From Dimorphilus gyrociliatus (lineage: Eukaryota; Annelida; Polychaeta; Dinophilidae), in assembly GCA_904063045.1 (NCBI GenBank), contig CAJFCJ010000018.1:806001-870000 (forward strand): a stretch of DNA of 64,000 bases. Reading direction: 5' to 3'. Every line of letters starts with the position of its first letter. Position 1 is the first letter of the stretch. Shown here piece after piece: positions 13,257 through 26,100 of this stretch. The translations under genes and the position numbers were made by a program. The notes below the pieces were generated by a model. It was not told the origin of the DNA. It searched no databases and saw nothing but the letters and a program-made list of their open reading frames with translations.

Positions 13257-16200
13257 ATGAGCCGACCTAGTGGCAGTGCGAAATCTCTAAAATTGCCGGA
13301 GCATGTTCCATCACCAGCAAAAATAATAAAGGAAGCTAAAGAGGAATTGGCCAGATTACCTCATGACCCACTACGAACAAGGTTAGCTTATGTCATTCTC
13401 ATTTGAAATTAAAATCTGATCCAACCTCTTAGTATAATAATTAACCACAGTGAAATCGTAATTCTGCTAAAACTTAACTTAAAGCAGATACAATATATTA
13501 ATTTAACTGAACGTGTTCTTATATTTATGAATTTTAATTAATTAGAAGCACAAGGCGTCCTGAAACACCAAAAGATAACTCGAGGAAGCTATTTGATCGA
13601 TCAGGCACAGAACATCGTCCTCCGAGCACTTTTAGGTATGGAAATAATATAAACTAAAGTTTATGATATCTGTTCATTTAGCTACAATTTTAATTATGCA
13701 AAAATTTTGTCTTAGTTTGGGAAGCCGACATTTTGACGCAAATTCTAGGCCTACTTCTTCGAACACTCGTCAACTAGAACCTCTAGAGGTAAGTAAATTA
13801 TAGATATCTTTTCATATAAGTGGTATTTTTCTAAGATACTCAGATATATCAAGATTTAATGAATAATTTGATAGTTCTATAATCAAGGCTAGACTATGAT
13901 ATTCTAGTATATTCATTCTCTAAGAATTCGTTTCCATCCTTTCCTAACAAGAGACTTAATATTAAAGAGTTTTAAAACCCCAAAAGTTGAACATCATTGT
14001 TAATATTCTTGAAATTAATTTGTTCTTTTTTACAGCATAAGCCTCGTCTCTCAATTGACGGAGATAGTCTTGCAATAGCACCAAAGCCTCCAGCTGATCC
14101 TAATAGATCAAAGAGACCTGTTAGATTAAAGCAATCAGATTCCGTTGAAACCCTTACGTCTTTACCAAGACGAGAATCGTCAGGAAGCGGTAAACCTCTA
14201 TAAATTTTAATGTAGTATTGCAATTTTAAGTTATCCATTGTTTTAGTTGCAGGATTAGATACTGAACAAGATGGAAGTGGAGATAGCCACGTGCCAAGAA
14301 TGTAAGATATGTTTTTATGAATGATAAGTTATTAACTACTATTTTATCTTCAGAGGAAGCGGTAAAAAACTAGAAAAGCCTTCCAGTGCAGGTAAACGAT
14401 ATGAAGGAGAAACTACATCTAGAACTGGTAGCGGCTCGAAGCGAGCAGGATCTGCTGGCAAAGCAAGAAAAAGTGAAGAAACACAGGAGAAGTTAGAATA
14501 TACCGAAACATATATCATGCCTCTCCTAAATTCTATAAATGAAAATCAGAAAGACGTGGATAAATTAATAAAAATATGCGGAGATCTATATTGCTTTTTG
14601 GAAAAGCATAATTTGCTGGGAAAAGCGTGTAGAAGCCGTTCAACTATTTTAAAGCATATATTTGGTTTGCTCGATGTTGACTCTCCCAAGCTAGCGTTAA
14701 AAACCGCAACATTAGTATTAGCCCTAAAAGTCTCCGGTTCGAATTTACTGAATGTGTTCAAATTGATTTTCAAGATAAGCAAAAATGATAGGAACGATGA
14801 CTTATTCCTGGATAAAGGTATCTGAATTGATATTTTTATATTCTCAATTTTCTTATTAATTGTATATTACCTTTTTCTATTCCTAGATCTAATGAATCTG
14901 TATCTGCAAAGTTTAGAGAATTGTGAAAATTTGGATGCCCTCATATATGGTATAGGAAGTTTGAAATTTTTAACTATTAATTCCAATTGTGTTAAAATGC
15001 TGGCCGGTTGCCAAATGATTGAAATATTATCAAAAATTTTGGAAAAATTGATTTTACTTGGAAATCAAGATAGTAATGTAAGTGCTACTTTGGTACTGTT
15101 AACAGCCTGTATACGTAACATTGCTGACGTTAACGAAGTACGAGGGTCCTTGATTACAAACGGAACAATAAACGAGTTAATGAAGTTATATAAAATTTGG
15201 ACCGATGATAAGAATATAATAATGAATACGTCTAGGACATTCAGTAAATTAACCTTACACACTGAATTTGTTAAGGCAGTTAGTAATTGCAGTGAATATT
15301 TTCCATACGTTTTGAATTCTTTGGAATGCCATCGAGTTAAGGAAGATATTTCCGTTAGAATTTGTTTTTTCTTGGGAAATCTTGCTGCGAAAGAAGATAG
15401 GAATAGACTAGCAATATGGAATGATGGAAAATCAGCCGATATTTTGATCAGAGTAATCAAGCTATATGCAGAGCCTATAATGGATGTGGAAAAAAGGGAA
15501 GATCAAACAAAGATGATAGATACACTAGTAAAAGGTTAATATTGTTCATAAAAATAGCATTTATTACAAGAAAACTTCTTTTTGCAGCCATAAGATTAAT
15601 AGCCAATATTGCAATAAGAACGGAAGTCGGCATTGGGCTGGCTTGCAGGGAAGACTTAGTATTGCTTCTAGTTCAATTGTTGACAAAACTACAAAGTGGC
15701 AACGATACTGATGAACTTTTGGTGAACGTCTTGGCAACACTAAATAATCTCAGTTATTATGATGACTCGAAATCTTTTGTTACAAGACATATGCTATCAA
15801 TAGTATCAGTTATTCCTAAATTCGTTGACTATAAGAAAGTAGAAGCAATGACAGAGGCGAACAGAGTATTGGGAAATCTCTCTAGAGACAGAGCAATAAG
15901 AGATTGGATGGTTGAACATAGAATGGACGAAGCTCTAATTACACTGTTAGAATCTGAGCACGCTGATGTTGTCTTCTCTGCTTGCGGTGGACTAATAAAT
16001 TTAATGAAAGACGAGGAAAAGAGAGGGAGGCTTAAGGACCATCACGGAGTCGAAAAATTAATTGATGTTCTCCGAGATTACGGACGTGAAGATCCCATTT
16101 TAGCATCTCTCGTTTGTAAAATTTTCTTAAACTATACCGGAAAGATGGCACGGTCTGAAGAATATCTGGGAGAGAAAAATAGTCTCGATTTAATTGAAAT

Positions 16201-16360
16201 TATCAACGATATCATAGAAGTAGACAGCGATGAAGGAGACGAAGGTATGCAGGAATATGTTCAAAGATGTGTTGAAGAGGAACTTATTCCAGTAGCCAGA
16301 TCGCTCAAAAGTAGAATATCAAAAAATCTAAGTAATTTTGAACCTTTACCGCCACCTTAG
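13257..16360 (+). CDS. ARMC2: ARMC2, armadillo-repeat ciliary protein
   Basis: ARMC2 is needed for assembly of the axonemal central pair and for motile cilia and flagella. Eight exons: 13257-13381, 13546-13635, 13716-13788, 14036-14189, 14247-14301, 14354-14817, 14887-15534 and 15588-16360. They join in frame to 793 residues (human 867). The N-terminal ~170 residues are basic, Ser/Pro-rich and low in complexity, as in the family. The rest is armadillo-type helical repeats. Diagnostic matches to vertebrate ARMC2 include ALKVSGSNLLNVFKLIFKIS in exon 6, FSACGGLINLMKDEEKR in exon 8 and the C-terminal FEPLPPP. The start is the first ATG in frame with the KIIKEAKEEL motif. The gene is transcribed away from the dynein gene. 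Confidence 0.95.
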
Positions 16361-17147
16361 TATTTATTTTTTTGTTATTTTTTTCCCTGTCATGTAACGC
16401 TCAATAAAATCCGTCCAAAATGGTAATTACACGTCAATTACTGCATGAGTGATGCTATTGTTAGTTTTTGAGTGAAAATATTCATGCACTTTGTCATAAT
16501 TATTTGAGCGTTATTACCTCCATCAATCCGTCGTCTTTCTTTTAGTATCAATTACATTGGATGATTATTCTGTTCTTTATTTATGTTTTATATTTAACAT
16601 GCAAAAATTAAATTAACGTTTAATATTGTTGAATATATTTAAATTAAAATGCACTTTAAAGTAGGAAATTTATTACATCATCTTAACTTATGTCTAACGC
16701 TTGCGCAACAAACTGGTTAATGGCTATTACTAATTTCATAGTGGATTTAATACTTGAGAACTTTTTGTCAAATAAATCCTTCCGGGATTTACATGTACCG
16801 TATTAGTTCAAAGTGCGCATGCGCGGGAAATGCAAAACAAATCTGGAAACAAATTTTAGAAACTAGCTTTGTAGCTACAGATCGCACATGTTATGAAGAC
16901 AAAACTGGATGAAAAACCAAGACTACACGTTTGTAATTCAAATGCATTCGTTTTTGATGTGTGTCAGCATTGATTTTTAAAAGATTTAATTTAAATCTGT
17001 ATATGTAAACAACGATCTGATACAATAGTCTACAGCTGATGCGATTTATATTTAGCAACATAATTTCGGAATTTAAGAAAACATTTAATTAAAGACTGTA
17101 ATGAAACAAGATAATATTACTATCAATTATATCTGAATATTAGGATA
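16361..17147. promoter_or_regulatory. ARMC2 3' end and HERC1 promoter
   Basis: 787 bp without coding sequence. An AATAAA poly(A) signal at 16403-16408 lies ~45 bp after the ARMC2 stop. TGCGCATGCGCG at 16814-16825 fits the NRF1 consensus exactly and lies ~330 bp before the HERC1 ATG. No other element is recognised. Confidence 0.5.
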
Positions 17148-20100
17148 ATGCAGTGCATGCAAAGAAAGTGGAATGATCACTACGATAATTTGTGGTTGGA
17201 GGAGGATATTTGTAAAATATCAGATAGAGAGGATGAGCTTTATGTAAAACTCTTGGCTAATAATGAATTAATCGTAAATGAAGACCAGCCGATTCCTTTG
17301 GCCATGGGTTCATCGTTACCCGAATTTGATACTGGTGAGGAGATTAATTCTATTTTGTTTCAATATATGTCAATCTTATACTTTATGTTAGTTTTATGCA
17401 TAAAATAACTCGTATTTTTATTTTTTGATAGTTATGGATCAAAAAAATATCGATGAATATATGAAACAACTGCTGGATGCTCAATTGAACTTATCTAACT
17501 ATGTTTGTTGCCAAAGTCCATTTGCTAGCGGGTTACATAAACGATTAGCCATTCTTCAAAGAGTATATACTGCAGTGTCACATAAGTGCCATGACTCAAA
17601 TAATTATGATGATGAATTTAGGAACGAATTTGAAGGGGATACTGTTGAAGAAGAAGGCACTAATGCCCTCATTGAATTGGGTGTAAAAACTGCGCTAAGC
17701 TTACTCTTTAATCTTTTGAAAGAAAATCTAGTAGCAGATGAAGTTTTAAAGACTGCTTTGGAAGTTACATTATCTCTACCGAAGCTTAGTTTAGCAAATG
17801 ATTCCCATGTTTCTCAATTAGGTCGTAGCTCACTGGAGCAAGTTTGTAGCTATTTGAAAAAGATAGTTTTGGAGGGTCCGCCAGAGAAATCTACTGTTAA
17901 AATAGCTTGTGAACTTCTCCTCTCCCTCGCTGTACAAAGAGGAAAACTACGTTACATATTAGATTGGCTATTGCTTGTTATTTTTGAAAATCCTACAAAT
18001 ATCTCCTGGAATGTTATTAAAGCATTTATGGATCAAATAAACGTTGTCGAAGAAATTGATATACCACATTTAGATGTTGATGGCTGCATTCCTGCAAATG
18101 TTGGTGGAAAAATGATTTTAGAGAGAATTTCACAAGTCGCTGAATCATATGCTGAGCAAATAATCTTATTTCCTATTAAGTAATTGATTGTATTACTTTC
18201 AATATAATTTAATAAACAGTTCGCGTTTCTTAGGTTAGATAAAGCAGGACCATCTGATGTTTGGACTTGGGGCTCAAGTATCTCGGAGACGGATAAAATC
18301 GCTCAAGCAAAGATAAATACAACATTTAAAGGAGCTCTATTCATATCATCTGGTTATTCATGCATTTATGCTATCAGACAAGATTATTCAGTAATAGGCT
18401 TAGGAAAATGGACGTTTGGCTCTCGCACTGTTCCTGCTAATATAAAATTTGAACCAGAATGTAAAATTATATCAATATCTGTGTCTTCAGGAATTGATAC
18501 TCACATATTAGCATTATCTGAGGAAGGTAGAATTTTCAGCTGGGGAGATGGAAAATATGGAAAATTAGGCCATGGAAATGAAAAGAACTTAAAACTGCCA
18601 AAGATACTAAATGGCATACTTTGCGGTGTTCTTATGCAACAGATATCTACTGGACAAGACCATTCTGTAGCTCTGACCTCAGATGGTTGTCTATATACTT
18701 GGGGATCAAATCAATATGGTCAATTAGGCATAGGTTAGTAAAAGTATTACTGATTTAATTCATGATTTTAATGGGGTGTAATTCAAATGCAGGCCACGAA
18801 ACTGTATCATGTAATTCACCTGTAATGATAAAAAATCATAGATTTAGTTATGTATCCTGTGGAAAATTTCATACGGTAGCTATTTCAAGAGATGGTAATG
18901 AATTATTATCTTGGGGGTGTGGTGATGGTGGTAGATTGGGTAATGGTGATACTGCAACTATCTTTAGTCCCTGCATTATTGATCGGAGTACGGGTTCAAT
19001 GGGGAATATTAAAAAAATTGTTTGTGGTGTTGAAACAACATTGGCTATACACTCAAATGGTTCTCTATACTCTTGGGGAAATGGACCGTGTCTTGGTCAG
19101 TCGGGACCATTACGTTCTCCTAAACTGATAGAAGAGTTGAATTCAGTAAAAATTATTGATATAGCTCATGGTTCCAATCATGTTTTGGCTTTAACCAATG
19201 AAGGCCATGTTTATGCATGGGGAGCAAATCTGCAAGGCGAATGCGGACAAGGTCATACCCATGCACCGGTTGTAAGACCGAGAAAAGTTTCGGGTTTAGA
19301 TACTGTTAATGTTACTCGAGTTTCGGCGGGGAATTCCCACTCGGTTGCCTTGTCAACACCTGTCAATTTGCAAGAGGATATCTGTTTAAAAGTATCAAAA
19401 ACAAGACCATTTTGCATCGATGTCCACCCAGAGACCTTTAATAAGCTTAAAAGCTATCTAGAAAAGGCTGAAGAAGGGTTAACCTGTGTAAAATTATTAA
19501 AAGCTCATTTTAAATTAGCCATTGCCGTAAAATGTTCTTTGGGGCCGAGCAGCGAACAATTAAGAGATTTACTATTTAATTTACTCGATAATGAGCAGAT
19601 TTCTTATGATATTCGTGCAGCCGCCAGTTTAGCATTGTCTTCTGGATCAAGCTTACTATTACCTCCCCTAGAGAGGCGTGTACCTCTTCTTGAGCGAGTT
19701 TTACCAACGAGTCTAGAAGGTTGGAAAAATCTCTCAGCTGGTCAGAAAATGCAGAATGAAATGCTTATGAACAATCTAATAAATGAGAAAAGAGCGGCTA
19801 AAGTTGTATCGTCCTGTTCATTTAGCGAAATGCTTGTAAATCTACTTGAATTACTCTGCGAACAAACAAAAGAAGTTATAAAAGGTTTGGAAACTGCAAT
19901 TCCAATATGCGCTTCCAACTTACTAACAGCATTAGTAAAGCATATTTTAGCTCTTTGTGTTCATACTGGCGCAAGGCAGGCTGTTCTAAATGCTTTTCTT
20001 AAAAAATATTTTATTAGAATATGTACTATATTGAATTTATCACCTACTTCGGATATCTTATTAGTCTCTCCAGCTGGAAGCCTTCTTGTTGTTGTGATTC

Positions 20101-23100
20101 ATTCTCTTTTATTACTACAAGCGGATGATATCCGGCCAATTTTATCTGAGCTACGTAATTTACTAATACCCCTAGATCAATATGTTCGAAAGAATGAAAC
20201 AGTTGAATGGTTATTGCAACTGGAGAGGAGCGTTGCCCTATTAGTTGGCAGGTGTCTTGGTCAGATGCTCGTTGGCTCTGTTTTAACTGAAAGCGAGAAT
20301 ATATGCTTTAATAGCCTAAATAAGACTTTTTTGTCAGGAGGTTTAAACGATGAAGTGATATCAATTTCTTTTGAACTAAATAGAAAATCGCTAGAGGAGA
20401 TGTATGAAATTATTTTAGATCTCGACATGAATGCAGGAGACGTCAAGGATGAAGAGAGATTAAAAGAATCAACAAAGCTAATATTGGCCAGCTTGTTAAA
20501 GCACATTAATCATAATAATTCCAAAAGAAATTTGGAAATCTTATATTCTGCCGTATGTCAAACAAGAAGACATTTAAAACATTCAGATGATGAAGTTTTA
20601 AGTAATGTAAAGAAAAGAGCAATATTTCTTTTAAGTAATGTTTGTTCGCCCGCTTCACATAAAAGTTACTCAAGCGAAAGTGAGAAAAATTTACCATTAT
20701 CTGGCAGTTCTTATCTTCATCAGACACTTTCAAGCATGACAACGTCTCAATATTTACAGACTGATAGTGTTAAACAACGTTTCAGTAAAATAAAGTGGTC
20801 CAGTTCAGAAATAGGTAGTCAGGCTTTAGAAATTGTTCAATGGTTATTATCAGATGTTACTATAGAAACATTAAAAGTTTGCATGACTGACCAACAAAAT
20901 AGGGCAAACGAGAGATATAATGCTTTAGTGCACGTTCAAAATCTGTTGAAGGAGCACCTAATAGAAAGCGTTCATCTTCATCTCTTAGCTGGTGTGTTTG
21001 GATTAAGTTGGCAGATAAATAAGCATCAAAATCAAGAGAATAACTCCTGGACAAAATATAAACAAGTAATTTTTTATTATTTTAAATAATAATTAAATAA
21101 TCTATAAAAATCAATCAATAACTACAGAATGTTAACAAATATTTTGACCACTATAACTTCTTTAGAGTAATTTATAGCTATAAAACGTTTTCATTATGTA
21201 AAAACTAGTTAAAAGATGATATTCTTATTTATTTTATTCACCTTCAGAGTGGTATATCCTTGGCAAACTATCAGAAAAGAGATCGCATTGAAAAAATAGC
21301 GCAAAACATCTTAAAAGAGCTCGTAAAAAGAGCATCTACCTGCGTTCCACCTAACTTTGAACATCATAAACGTCTGGTATTGGTCACAGTACTATCATTA
21401 TCCATTCATTACGACGCGGCTGATATTGGAGTGGTTATCGATGCGAAATTATTGAATATTTTAAAACCTTTTTTCTTCAAAGAAGCAACATCTCTTCTGG
21501 ATTCTGCTCTGAATATCGCATCTTCCAGATTATTTCGAATAATTAGCTTAACAGCCAGTCGTTATTCTGACGAATTAGGCAAAAGGGAAGATAGTTACGA
21601 TGTGCTAAGAAAGGTCCTGGATGGCTTGTTTGAACTAGTCACTGATCTAAGTAATCGACGGTAAGAAAATTAAATATACAATAGATTTATCATTCAGATT
21701 TTGTATTAATCTTAATACAGATTTCAAAATTTAAATCATACAAATTTGCATCAATTAGAAAATGTCAATTCAGAGGTAGAATTGGGAAATATGCTAGTCT
21801 TTATCCGACATTTGGCTACCAAAAGTATTGTTCAAGAATTTTTAGCCACGAAAAATTGGATAGAAATAATGCTTAATCTAGCTCAACTTCATTCAGCTGC
21901 AGAGAATAATGAATCATTAAGATCAATTAGTTTAAGAGTTCGATTAATGGCACTTAAACTCTTAAGAATTATACTAGGAGCTGCATCTGCCGATATTGTT
22001 AAATCAAATATAGTGGAAAGACTTTTGAGTTTAATGTACGAATGCTTCTGGTTAGAAACTCAGCCAGTTAGATGTTCCGAGGGATCGTTAGATGGTATAA
22101 CCGAAATTGATGTCAAATGGGACATGGAAAAAAGTCAGTGTTGTTCTATTAGCGATAAAGGAAAGGTACTAGCTCACGGATCTGCTGGGAGAGGTTTTGG
22201 CATTTGTAATATTGGGATGGGTAAGAATAGCAATATTTACGAATGGACTCTTGAAGTTGAAAGTGAGCAACAGGGAAATGAAGGAACATGTGTAGGGGTG
22301 TCGAAATTCCCTGTAAAAGATTTATCACATAGAACTAGTTCTGATATGTGGCTCTATCGGGCGTATTCCGGTAATGTCTATCATAATGGAGAAATAACTG
22401 GGGTTAAGCTACCAACTTTTACTCATGGAGATCGTATAACATGCATTCTTGATACCATGACAAAAACTCTTGCATTTTCCAAGAATGGCTCAGAAGCTCA
22501 AGTTGCTTTTGAAAATATAGGCGAACAACCTCTCTATCCGTGCGTTCTCTTTTATTCAATGAATGCATCAGAGGTAATCAGAATCAGTTCGATAGTTGTA
22601 AGGAAAAATCCAACTACATTACACGATGGCAGCCCTTCTTGCGCGCCAATTCATGCTTTGATTTCCGAACATTCTATCGATGTTCTCAGATATTTGCATA
22701 GGAGTCATCCTGAATGGGAAAAAGTGATAAATTCAATTATCATTGAAAGACTCAACCAGCTTGAAGATGTAAAAGATATAGATCAAAAAGATCAAACAAT
22801 TGAAGAGAGTGATGTTATGTCTATAGACGAACAACTAGAGAAAGAAGATGAACTCGAAAAGCAGAGATCCAAGACGTCAGAACTTAGAGAGAGTAAAGAT
22901 TCCATTCTAGGCAAAATATGGAGCATATTATCCCTACTATCCGGGGTGGATAATGGACTACGAATGGGCGGAGAATGCATTCACAAACCTTCTGGTCGGC
23001 GCGCAATTCTACTTGGTGTAGCAGCACCAAAGTCAACCAGTGTAAAAGTCGAATGGTTAGATTCCCGAGCTGAATCTCCGGCAGATGTTCTACTATTTCA

Positions 23101-26100
23101 CTTAGCCCCTTGCGAACCACTAAATTTTGACTTTTCGAAATTGGAACTCGGTATAATTAAGTAGAGAGTGATTCCATTAAAATATAATTTATTTTTTTTT
23201 TCAGGAGAACACGTGATAAAAAGCTTAAATGATTTGGCTTGCGAAGATATTGAGGGATTCTCCGATCCTTTTAGAGATGCCTTGAATTGTAGCATTCATT
23301 CAGGAGCTTGTAGAACATTAGCAGCTATTTTGCAACAGGATTCAGTACTAGATCTGATGCTTGATAAATGTGAAGTACTTCGCGAAGTGATGAAAAACTT
23401 TGCTGCAAACTTTTCTTCAAGAATTCTTCCAGTTCGAAGAGTATCATCAATCGAACAGTTAGAGAGGGCTCAAGTTTTATTAATTGAAAAGATGGTCAAA
23501 AGTGATAAGCCAAGTGTGGCAGTCGAAAAAACGCTAGAAACAGAGATAACTTCTACTGGAAGTACTTTAACAGAAGACACTGCCATCTCTAGTGTGTCAT
23601 ATAATCCTATAGATCGACTCAACCCTGCTTTAAATCAGCTAACAGATATGGGATTTACATCAGAGCACATAGAAAGAGCTATCAGCGCCAACGCTCTTGT
23701 TGAATATAATCCACGAACAATACATGTACTTGTGACCTGGATGCTGGAACATCCTATAGACTCCCAACAAGGAACTTCTAGTTCAAGAGCTCCAGCTGAA
23801 CCTAGGCAATATTCTCGCCTTCTTCCCATTCAAAGAGTGCGTAATTTGCAATCAGGACTCTTTGCACCTTTTTACGATGCATCCGAAGAGTTTGGTGAAG
23901 ATGATGAGGATTTAAATCCTATACAAAATGATACATCAGCCGATACTACATGTGAACTCTGTCAAATGAATTTTATGAATGTATTCAAGCATATTGAAAT
24001 GAATCATGGAGGTTGTGGAAAGTTGCATGTTCATACGGGATATTCCTTAGATACAGAAAGAACGATGACATATGGTGAAGTTTCCGTCACGGATAAACCT
24101 TGTGGAACGCTAGCCATGAACAGTATTTATATTTTATGCGAAGAATGCAAGAAAAGGTGAGAAAAAGAAAGTTTATTGTACATTTTTATTCCAGATAATA
24201 AAATTACGTTTATTTATAGATACTCAGATCGTCGAGATGTGTGTGACCTCCTTCATCCTTCTACGCAAGAATACATTCGGGTTAATTTACTGCCAAGTCC
24301 GACCTTGGATATTGACATTCCAATAAATATTGCTCCAGTAGATTCAATGATAAGGGATACTCTGGGAGAGAATGATTTGTGTCGAAAACATGTTGAGGAA
24401 AAGAAAGATGATCATAACAAATGGAAAAAATCCCTTGCTTATCAAGCTATATCTATTGTAGATGCAGAAGAAAGAAGTCTAGCTCTTCATAATTTGGTTA
24501 AAGCTTTAAGAATACAGTTAGCCAGGCGTGTAGTATTAAGTGTAGTTACGAGTTTAGCGAATGGTTCTTTAACCGGCAATAGTGGAAGTGGATGCGAAAA
24601 AGTAGCAGCTAACCTAATGGCTCTTGGCCTGGATGATGTGGAACTACTTGTTAAGGTATCTAAATCATTTTGTTTAATTGTTAAACGCCATTCTTAAGTA
24701 TACTAAAAGCAACAATTACTCTTAGATAATGATGCTATCCGATTCTGCAATCGAATATTTAACTGTAGCTATTGGGGCAGTGATGAAGAACTCGCCTAAT
24801 GCAATTTTAATTTTAACCAAATTTTGCGTCAATCAATTACTAACAATGGCATCGACACCCAATTGGTCTCCAGCTAACTTTACAGTATTAAAAAGTGTCG
24901 TTCAATTACTTGTTGATCAAAACTGCACTGAAATGGCTAATGTCTTGGCAATTTGTGTTTTATCTGATAAATTGAGTCCTTATCAACGAGAATGGGCAAT
25001 AGTACAACTAGCTCGTCTTATATTTTCGGACTGCAGCACGGACTCTTCATCAGTTGCGGCAGATATTGCTGGTATCCTACCTCAACCACAAATACAAACT
25101 TTAGATGCACATCAAGCAAGGATTTCAGGCATACACTCTCACCCGCGAAAATCTCAGCTAGCCTCCGCAGCTGCTGATGGAACTGTGAGAATTTGGACAG
25201 ATTATAGCGAACAAGTTATCCTCCATCATACATGTGTATCACCCTATAAAAATCTAAGACTGGTTTGTCAGAATTCAAATGGTAAACTTGTTGCGGCAGC
25301 GGATGAAAAACACATTCACATATGGTCAACGTCTGGTGGAAGAGGCCAAACCATATTGGGAGAATCAAGTATTACATCCTTAACGTTTCCAATCTCTAGG
25401 GGATTTATCGACGGTCAACTAGGCTTAGGTTCCTGCGATTTCTTACTTGTCGGATATGACAATGGTAATGTTATGCTTCATAGGATTTTGGACATTACCT
25501 CAGATACTCTCTGTACGAAACTTGATAAAGTTTGTCGCAAAGATCAACCAGTAACGGCTCTAGCTTGGTTTGATGAAGATAAGAAATTTGCAGTCGGATT
25601 TGCAGACGGTTGTATAATATTAGCTTCCAGGAGTACTTATGACGAAGCCTTGATTCTGCACGATAAATGCAGTAATAATCCCGCAGAAATATTATCTTGG
25701 AATCCCACAGGAACTCACTTAGCTTCGACACATTCTAAAGTCGTTCATATTTGGTCTTCATCAGGCGACGATTGGAGTGTTGTTGAACAATTAGCTCATC
25801 ATGAAATAGTAACGTGTCTAAACTGGTTTCAAGCCGAAAATGAACTTTTACTTGCTGTTGGATGCTCGGACGGATATGTTCATTTATGGAGGTAACTAAT
25901 CAATTTAATACAATAAATAATAAGATAACAGTTGCATTAAACAAATTATTCAGGTGTTCTATCCCCCCGCCTGCCGCTAAATCTGCTCCTATTATTGGTT
26001 CTAATTTCGCATCTAATCGATCTGAACTCAAAACTTCATCTTCTTATCTTTGTCGCTTGCATGGACATGTAACTTCCGTTACCAGCTTAGCCTTCAATCC

